From assembly GCF_904849725.1 (NCBI RefSeq), contig NC_058521.1:101852244-101916243 (forward strand): a DNA stretch of 64,000 bases. The letters are read 5' to 3'. Positions 56,317 through 64,000 of this stretch are shown here, in pieces. Each line of letters begins with the position of its first letter. The first letter of the stretch is position 1. A program made the translations under genes and the position numbers. The notes under the pieces are model-generated. The model ran no database searches. It saw only the letters and a program-made list of their open reading frames with translations, and had not been told where the DNA came from. The DNA is from Hordeum vulgare subsp. vulgare. Lineage: Eukaryota > Streptophyta > Magnoliopsida > Poales > Poaceae.

Positions 56317-59200
56317 AGCATCCCCAAGCTTAACTCCTGCTCGTCCTCGAGTAGGGAAGTGATAAGAATGAATTTTTGATGCTTTCATGCTACCTAGCAT
56401 AGGTGTCCTTTGTAATTCCTCTTATGTGACGTGAATGTTCAGATACATTAGATTCAAAACAATAGTTTTCTATTGACGTGGAAACATTAATAATTCAAGC
56501 AAACTAGCAAGATAATCATGAGCTTTCAAAATAACAAGGCCAAAAAAAAGTTATCCCTACAAAAGCATATAGTCTGGCTATGCTCTATCATCATTGCACA
56601 ACGAATTTAAATCATGCACAACCCCGATATTGGCCAAGTAATTGTTTCACACCTTTACTTTCTCAAACATTTTCAACTCTCACGCAATACATGAGCGTGA
56701 GCCATGCTTATAGCACTATAGATGGTGTGGAATGTGGTGGAGGTTGCAAGACAAAAAAGGAGAAGATAGTCACATTAACTAGGCATATCAATGAGCTGTG
56801 GAGATGCTCATCAATAGATATCAATGTGAATGAGTAGGGATTGCCATACAAATGATGCACTAGAGCTACAAGTATGTGAAAGCTCTTAAAGAAAACTAGT
56901 GGGTGTGCATCCAACTTGCTTGCTCACAAAGACCTAAGGCAATTTTGAGGAAGCCTATCATTGGAATATACAAGCCAAGTTATATAAAGAGAATTCCCAC
57001 TAGCTATATGGTGGTGACAAAATGAGAGACTCTCAATCTTGAAGATCATGGTGCTCAAAATGCACAAGTGTGGAAAAAGTGGTAGCATTGTCCCTTCTCT
57101 CTTTTTCTCTCATTTTTTTGGTGGGCTATTTCGCCTCTTTTTTTATGGGCTTCTTTGGCCTCTTTTATTTCCTCACATGGGACAATGCTCCAATAATGGT
57201 GATCATCACACTTTCAACTCAAAACTTAGAGCAATTATGACTCTATATGGAATGCCTTCGGTGGTGTACCGTGGCAACGATCTAGCATGGCATAGACATC
57301 AATGGAAACATCATGCTAGCTATCTTACGATCATGCAAAGGCAATGTAGACGTGGTGGCACCTATCATGGTAGTAGTTGCATGGCAATATATCTCGGAAT
57401 TACTTTGAAAAAGCCATACTAGGTAGGTATGGTGGCTGTTTTGAGGGAGGCTAATGGTGGGTTTTGTGCACCGACGAAAGTTGCGCGGCACTAAGAAGAT
57501 AGTGATGGTGGAAGGTGAAAGTGCATATAAACCATGGACTCAACATTAGTCATGAAGAACTCATATACTTTTTGCAAGAGTTTTATTAGTAATCGAAACA
57601 AAGCATTCAACGCATACTCCTAGGGGAAGGGTTGGTAGGTATAAACCATCGCGCGATCCCGACCACCACGCAAAGGATGACAATCAATATACTAACCATG
57701 CTCAGATTTCATCACATAGCGGTTCACCATACGTGCATTCTACGGGAATCACTAACTTCAACACAAGTATTTCTAGATCCACAACACCTTACTAGCATGA
57801 CTTCAATATTACCATAACCACAACTCAAAACTTATTGAGATGAATCAAACTTCTCTAACTATTCAATGCACATGAAGGTGCAAGTTTTCGTATCCCTTTG
57901 GATAACTACCCCTTTTGAGACTACTTTAAAAGCATAGATCAACTACCAAGCCACGCACCGCTGCACTCTAAAAGATATAAGTGAAGCACATAGAGCAAAA
58001 ATATCTAGCTCAAAAGATATAAGTGAAGCACATGTGAGCTGAATTGTCTACCAAAAGATATAAGTGAAGCTCGACAAAATCACGGTGTGTGCATGTCTCT
58101 CTCTCTAGGTGTGCAGCAAGGATTATTGTGACACAACAAAAATAAAAGACTCCTACGATACAAGACGCTCCAAGCAAAAACACATAACATGTGGTGAATA
58201 AAAATATAGCCCCAAGTAACGTTACCGATGGATTGAAGACGAGAGAGGGGATGCCTTCCCGGGGCATCCCCAAGCTTAGGCTTTTACGACATCCTTGAAT
58301 CTTGGGGTGCCTTGGGCATAACCAAGCTTGAGCTCTTGCCACTCTTTATCCTTTTGTCCATAAGAACTTCACCTAAAACTTGAAAATTTCACAACATGAA
58401 ACTTAAACAGAAACTCGTGATAACATTAGTACAAGAAAGCAAACCACCACTTCCTTAGGTACTATAGAAAACTCAAATTCTACTTGCGTTGATGTTGGGT
58501 TATTGTACTTTCAATCTTCCATGGCTAATACCCCCCGATACTATCCATAACTTCATCAAAATAAGCAACCAACACAACAAAAACAGAATCTGTTAACAAC
58601 AGACCAGTGTGTAGCAATCTGTATGTTTCGTATACCTCTGGTACTTCAAAAGTTCTGAAAAATTACGACAGTCTGTAGAATTTGCGTAACAGTGAGCAGC
58701 AAAAAGAATCAACTCAAAAGCTCTTACAGAAAAAATGAAAATTCTTTTCGTGAGCAGAAAGTTTCTGTCTTTTCCAGCATGACCAAACGATCATCCCCAA
58801 GACTAATCATAACGGTTTTGCTTGGCACAAACGCAAAAATAAACACAAAAAACACAATCATAACAGAATTATGAAAGTGTGGAAAACAAAAAACAGAAAG
58901 AAAAAGGATAGATTCGTTGGGTTGCCTCCCAACAAGCGCTTTTGTTTAACGCCCTTAGCTAGCCATTCAATGATGCTCTCACAAAAGACAAGAATTGAAG
59001 CACAACGAGAGCATCCTAAAGCATGTGAAAATCACATCTAAGTCTAACATACTTCCTATACATAGGCATTTTATAGTAAAACAGATTGTCAAGACAACCA
59101 ATAGTTGCCATATGCAAGGAAGAAGAAAGAGACAATAGCAATCTCAACATAACGAGAGGTAAATTGGTAACATGAAATTTCTACCACAATATTTTCCTCT

Positions 59201-59725
59201 CTAATAGCAATTACACGTGGGATCATATTCGAATTCAACAATATAGCTATCCCAAAGGATATTCTTTTCATGATCCACATGCATGCAAAGTTGACGCTCT
59301 TCAAAAATAGTGGGATTATCATCAACTACAGTCATGACTTCTCCAAACCCACTTTCAATATTATTGCAAATATCATATTCATCATGAGGTTTAAACAAAT
59401 TTTCAAGATCATAAGAAAGATCATCACCCCAATCATGATTATTGCAACAAGTAGTGGACAATGCAAAACTAGCATCCCCAAGCTTAGGGTTTTGCATAAT
59501 TTTAGCATGATTATCACTAATAGAATTTATAGTGAAACCATTGCAATCATGCTTTTCATCCAAGGAGCCCTCGTGAATCACTTCATGAATTTCTTCCTCA
59601 CAATTTTCAGATTCACGCATCTTACGCAAAACTCCAAAGAAATAGTCAATTGCCCTCAACTCACTAGCAATTTGTTCCACACGAGTGGGTCTCCTAAAGA
59701 GACTAGCAAGTGGATGAGGATCCAT
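59201..59725 (-). CDS. Gag-position ORF of the non-autonomous Gypsy element (174 aa)
   Basis: The only sizeable ORF in the element, starting 'MDPHPLASLFRRPTRVEQIA' and ending 'VEFEYDPTCNCY'. It is acidic, with many Asn/Asp ('NHDWGDDLSYDLENLFKPHD') and cysteines near the end. It lies in the gag position, about 330 bp inside from the primer sites. I see no zinc knuckle, protease or other named domain. Similar ORFs are a feature of Sabrina-type non-autonomous elements as I recall them. The function is unknown; a packaging role is only a guess. It is intact from atg to stop. Confidence 0.5.
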   Translation of the reverse strand: MDPHPLASLFRRPTRVEQIASELRAIDYFFGVLRKMRESENCEEEIHEVIHEGSLDEKHDCNGFTINSISDNHAKIMQNPKLGDASFALSTTCCNNHDWGDDLSYDLENLFKPHDEYDICNNIESGFGEVMTVVDDNPTIFEERQLCMHVDHEKNILWDSYIVEFEYDPTCNCY

Positions 59726-59937
59726 ATCACTAGATTTTCAGCAAGCGAAGATGCAAGCATATTGAACACACATGGCACACAAGCGAACAGAAAAGCAAGC
59801 GGAAGAAGGGCGAACAGAAAAAGGCGAATGAAAACGACAAATGTGAAGTGGGGAGAGGAAAACGAGAGGCAACTGGCAACAAAAGTAAATGCAAGAGAAG
59901 AGTTTGTGAGACCTACTTGGATAGATCTTGATTTCTC

Positions 59938-60046
59938 CTCCCCGGCAAAGGCGCCAGAAATACTTCTGCTACCTCAAAAAGATCCCCGGCAACGGTGCCG
60001 GAAATACTTCTGATTGTTCTGCTGTGCTTCCCTTGCAACGGCGCCA
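59938..60046 (-). repeat. Three tRNA-Asp-type primer-binding-site copies in tandem
   Basis: On the plus strand: cccggcaaaggcgcca (near 59941-59956), gatccccggcaacggtgccg (59981-60000) and cccttgcaacggcgcca (60030-60046). The first two are followed by 'gaaatacttctg'; the third by 'gaaattgtcg' next to the LTR. As the inverse strand each is a TGGCGCCGTTGC-type site. The middle copy matches the tRNA-Asp 3' end over about 20 bases with two mismatches. Confidence 0.8.
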
Positions 60047-60056
60047 GAAATTGTCG

Positions 60057-61631
60057 TGTCGACGGCACCAGGAACCTTCAGCTACGGCTACGCCTTAAGG
60101 GACTTCCTAGGCAAGTATGCAAAGGATTTCCCCCATGGCCTTGGAGCCTTGCATTGGTGTTCCCTCGAAGTGGAAAGGGTGATGTAGCACAACGATGGTA
60201 AGTATTTCCCTTAGTTTGAGAATCAAGGTATCAATCCGGCGGAAGAGTATCTCAAGATCCTGCACAAACACAAAAGCTTGCACCCAGCGCTATAAAGGGG
60301 TTGTCAATCCCTTATAGATTGTTTGCCAAGTGAGAACTGAAAGCAACAAAGTAACAAAGCAAAGTAAAAGCGGAGATGTAAACGATGGATGTGAATAGAC
60401 CCGGGGGGCGGAGTGTTTACTAGTGGCTTCTCTCATAAAAGCAAGTAGACGGTGGGTGAACAAATTACCGTCGAGCAATTGATAGAACTGTGAAGAGTTG
60501 TGACGATATCTATGCAATGATTATTTCTATAGGCATCACGTCCGAAACAAGTAGACTGATACTTTCTGCATCTACTACTATTACTCCACACGTCGACCGC
60601 TATCCAGCATGCATCTAGTGTATTAAGTCCATAAGAACAGAGTAACGCCTTAAGCAAGATGACATGATGTAGAGGGATAATCTCAAACCAATGATAAAAA
60701 CCCCATCTTTTTACCCTTGATGGCAATTGCTTGACGTGTGCCTTGCTGCCCCTACTGTCACTGGGAAAGGTCACCACATGGCAGAACCCAAAACCAAGCA
60801 CTTCTCCCATTGCAAGAATCATAGATCTAGCTGGCCAAACAAAACCCAAGACTCGGAGAGACTTACAAGGATATCAAATCATGCATATAAGAAATCAACA
60901 AAGACTCAAATATATATCATAGATAATCTGATCACAAGTCCACAATTCATCGGATCTCGACAAACACACCGCCAAATAAGATTACATCGGATAGATCTCC
61001 ATGAATATCATGGAGAACTTTGTATTGAACATCCAAGAGAGAGAAGAAGCCATCTAGCTACTAACTACAGACCCGTAGGTCTGAAGTGAACTAGTCACGA
61101 GTCATTAGAGGGGCGATGATGATGATGAAGAAGCCCTCCACCTCCAAAGTCCCCTCCGGCAGGGTGCCGGGAAGGGTCTCTAGATGAGATCTCGCGGAAA
61201 CGGAAGCTTGCGGTGGCGGAAAAGTATTTTCGAGGCTCCCCTGATTTTTTGCGGAATATTTGGGAATATATAGGCGCAAGATCTAGGTCAGGGGGCGGCC
61301 AGGGTGGCCACAAGCTTGCCCACCGCCGCCTCCCCCTGGTGGCGTGGTGGGAGCTTGTGGGCTCCCTGGGGCCCACCTGTCTTGGCCCAAAGGCTCCCTT
61401 GTCTTCTTTCGTTCGGGAAAAAAATCATTTCGGGGTTTTTACTCTGTTTGGACTCCGTTCCAAAATCAGATCTGAAAAGAGTCAAAAAACACGGAAAAAC
61501 AGGAATTGGCACTTGGCACTGAATTAATAAGTTAGTCCCAAAAAGATATAAAAATGTACATAAAACATACAAAGAAGGCAAGATAACAGCGTGAAACCAT
61601 CAAAAATTATAGATACGTTTGAGACGTATCA
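60057..61631 (-). repeat. 5' LTR of the non-autonomous Gypsy element
   Basis: 1575 bp, tgtcgacggcacc to gatacgtttgagacgtatca. Hairpin copy at 61297-61370. Confidence 0.9.
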
Positions 61632-64000
61632 ATGGCCAACGACGTGATGTGATATATTGGATGTATGAGATGATCATGTTGTAATAGTTAATATTGACTT
61701 GCACGTCGATGGTATGGCAACCGGCAGGAGCCATAGGGTTTTCTTTAAACTAACGTTTGTGCTTGCAGATGCGTTTACTATATTGCTAGGACATAGCTTT
61801 AGTAGTAATTGCATGAGTAGCACGACAACCCCGATGGCGACACATTGATGGAGATCATGATGATGGAGATCATGGTGTGACGTCGGTGACAAGAAGATCG
61901 TGCCGGTGCTTTGGTGATGGAGATCAAGAAGCACATGATGATGGCCATATCATGTCACTTATGAATTGCATGTGATGTTAATCCTTTATGCACCTTATCT
62001 TTCTTAGAACGAGGTAGCATTATGAGGCGATCTCTCACTAAAATTTCAAGACGAAATTGTGTTCTCCCCGACTGTGCACCATTGCGACAGTTCGTCGTTT
62101 CGAGACACCACGTGATGATCGGGTGTGATAGACTTGACGTTCACATACAACGGGTGCAAAACAGTTGCACGCGCGGAACACTCGGGTTAAGCTTGACGAG
62201 CCTAGCATGTGCAGACATGGCCTCGGAACACATGAGACCGAAAGGTCAAGCATGAATCATATAGTTGATATGATTAGCATGGAGATGCTTACCACTGAAA
62301 CTATTCTCGACTCACGTGATGATTGGACTTGAGATAGTGGATTTGGATCATGTACCACTCAAATGACTAGAGAGATGTACTTTTTGAGTGGGAGTTATTA
62401 AGTAATATGATTAATTGAACTAATTATCATGAACATAGTCTAAAGGTCTTTGCGAATTACAATGTAGCTTGCGCTATAGCTCTAATGTTTTTATATGTTC
62501 CTAGAGAAAATTTAGTTGAAAGTTGATAGTAGCAAACTTTGCGGAATTAGTGTGTAAAACTGAGGATTGTCCTCATTGCTACCTAGAAGGCTTATGTCCT
62601 TAATGCACCACTCGGTGTGCTACACCTCGAGCGTCGTCTGTGGATGTTGAGAACATCCGACATACACGTTTCGGATGACTACACGATAGTTCAGTGCAAA
62701 ATACTTGATGGCTTAGAAGCAACGCGCCGAAGACGTTTTGAAATGTCACGGAACATAAGAGATGTTCTAAAGAGATGAAATTGTGATTTCATGCTCGTGC
62801 CCTTGTTAAGAGGTATGAGACCTCCGACAAGATTCTTTGTCCACGAAGTAAAGGAGAGAAGCTCAATCGTTGAGCGTGTGCTCAGATTGTCTGAGTACGA
62901 CAATCACTTGAATCAAGTGGGAGTTAATCTTCCAGATGAGATAGTGATGGTTCTCCAAAGTCACTGCCACCAAGCTGTGAGAGCTTCATGATGAACTATA
63001 ACATATCAAGGATAGATACAATGATTCTTGAGCGATTCACAATGTTTGACACTGCGAAAGTAGAAATCAAGAAGGAGCATCAATAGTTGATGGTTAGTAA
63101 AACCACTAAGTTTCAAGAAAGGCAAGGGCTAGAAGGGATACTTCATGAAACGGCAAAACAGTTGCTGCACTAATGAAGAGACCCAAGATTAAACCCAAAC
63201 CCGAGACTAAGTGCTTCTGTTATGAGGGGAACGGTCACTGAGGCGGAGCTACCCTAGATGCTTGGTAGATAAGAAGGCTGGCAAAGTCGAAAGAAGTATA
63301 TTTGATATACATGATGTGAATGTGTACTTTACTAGTACTCCTAGTAGCGTGAGGGTATTGGATACCGGTTCGGTTGCTAAGTGATTAGTAACACGAAATG
63401 AGCTACGACATAAACAGAGACTAGCTAAAGGCGAGGTGACGATACGTGTTGGAAGTGTTTCCAAGGTTGATATGATCAAAACATCGCACACTCCCTCTAC
63501 CATCGGGATTGGTGTTAAACCTAAATAATTGTTATTTGGTGCTTGCGTTAAGCATGAACATGATTGGATCGTGTTTATTGCAAGACGATTATTCATTTAA
63601 AGAGAATAATGGTTACTCTATTTGCTTGAACAATCACCTTCAATGGTTTATTGAATCTCGATCGTAGTGTTACACATGTTCATAATAATGGTGCCAAATA
63701 TACAAAGTAATTATGATAGTACCACTTAGTTGTGGCACTGCCACTTGAGTCATGTTGGTATAAAATGCATGAAGAAGCTCCATACTGATGGATCTTTGTA
63801 CTCACTCATTTTTGAAAAGTATGAGACATGCAAACCATACGTGTTGGTTTAAATGCATGAAGAAACTCCATAGAGATGGATCGTTTGGACTCACTTGATT
63901 TTTGAATCACTTGAGACATGCAAAACATGCCACATGAAACAAGTAGAGTAACTTGTTGGGAGTAATGCATTTTTGATGTGTGCAGTCCAATAAGTGCTAA
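61632..64000 (+). mobile_element. Outer BARE1/WIS Copia, interior part 2, running off the window
   Basis: Resumes at atggccaacgacgtg and is collinear with 25519-27830 of Copia element 1. It includes the degenerate zinc knuckle 'CFCYEGNGH' plus stop (about 63210-63240) and the protease 'LDTGSVAK' plus stop (about 63355-63385). A short internal duplication appears at 63790-63930 ('tgcatgaagaa.ctcca', 'gagacatgcaaa'). The RT region and right LTR lie beyond base 64000. Confidence 0.85.

Larger units (their letters stand above)
54696..61631 (-). mobile_element. Non-autonomous Sabrina-like Gypsy element, minus strand, with a post-LTR tail
   Basis: LTRs 54789-56316 (1528 bp) and 60057-61631 (1575 bp). 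Both run from tgtcgac to gagacgtatca as read on the plus strand. The interior 56317-60056 has the inverse polypurine tract agcatccccaagctt at one end and tRNA-Asp-type primer sites at the other. It is only 3.7 kb and encodes no protease, RT or integrase, so it must be moved in trans. Unusually, 93 extra bases (54696-54788) copying the primer-site region follow the 3' LTR. Only ATG (3 bp) is duplicated at the target (54693-54695 and 61632-61634), not 5 bp. The LTRs differ by a 46-bp indel between two cctt repeats. Confidence 0.85.

Noticed and set aside
59981..60046. A tRNA-Asp gene, suggested by the bases gatccccggcaacgg
   Set aside because: Only the 3' arm is present and no D- or anticodon arm lies upstream. 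The copies sit next to LTRs and are primer binding sites.
1..64000. A previously unknown defence or biosynthetic gene cluster
   Set aside because: Beyond the two host genes, all coding signals belong to transposable elements; no set of linked enzymes or immune receptor domains is visible in any frame.

Overview
The window is nuclear DNA of a large-genome grass, most likely of the tribe Triticeae (wheat, Aegilops, barley or rye group). The evidence is the repeat content: Copia LTRs of the BARE1/WIS and Angela type, Athila-lineage Gypsy elements with tRNA-Asp-type primer binding sites, TTA-flanked Harbinger-type elements and a Stowaway MITE. There are also spliced plant genes with GC-rich coding ends. 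Family names come from memory of their terminal sequences, not from a search. The species cannot be fixed from the window.

Layout. 1-2000: a Mutator-like element (293-1842). 2190-2831: a single-exon NDR1/HIN1-like (LEA_2) membrane protein gene, plus strand. 4164-9880: a small MITE followed by four Harbinger-type elements placed end to end, each sharing a 3-bp TTA/TAA target with the next; three carry decayed copies of one ORF family. 10820-10901: a Stowaway MITE touching the 3' end of the next gene. 10911 to about 17220, minus strand: a cyclin-T gene whose exons I resolved to base level (six coding exons, 418 codons, plus an upstream noncoding exon). Its 5'-UTR intron holds a duplicated 300-bp segment, one copy of which is split by a 420-bp insert made of two unlinked plastid fragments (rpl23 and 23S rRNA). 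17297-19247: a decayed Harbinger-type element with a Myb/SANT-like ORF remnant.

19248-64000 is nested LTR retrotransposons. An inverted Angela LTR (19248-19588, resumed 38428-38876) is split by an Athila-lineage Gypsy element (19589-38422, target duplication GGGCT). The pol region of that Gypsy is split by a BARE1/WIS-type Copia (23254-31910, target duplication ATTGA). From 38877 a second nest opens: Copia LTR and partial gag, then an Angela LTR (40601), then a minus-strand Sabrina-like Gypsy (41639), then a plus-strand BARE1/WIS Copia (43875). The last holds a young minus-strand BARE1/WIS copy (45028-53636, target duplication GAAGA) and a non-autonomous minus-strand Gypsy (54696-61631). The right ends of the four outer elements lie beyond base 64000.

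Only the NHL gene and the cyclin-T gene look like working host genes. NHL proteins act at the plasma membrane in stress or defence. Cyclin-T is the regulatory subunit of the CDKC kinase that phosphorylates RNA polymerase II. Nothing ties the two together beyond proximity. I found no CRISPR array, bacterial-type system or functional tRNA/rRNA gene. The most unusual content is structural: the Harbinger train and its UIM/SIM-like ORF family, the composite plastid insert, the repeated primer binding sites with a post-LTR tail, and low-divergence but coding-dead BARE1/WIS copies.
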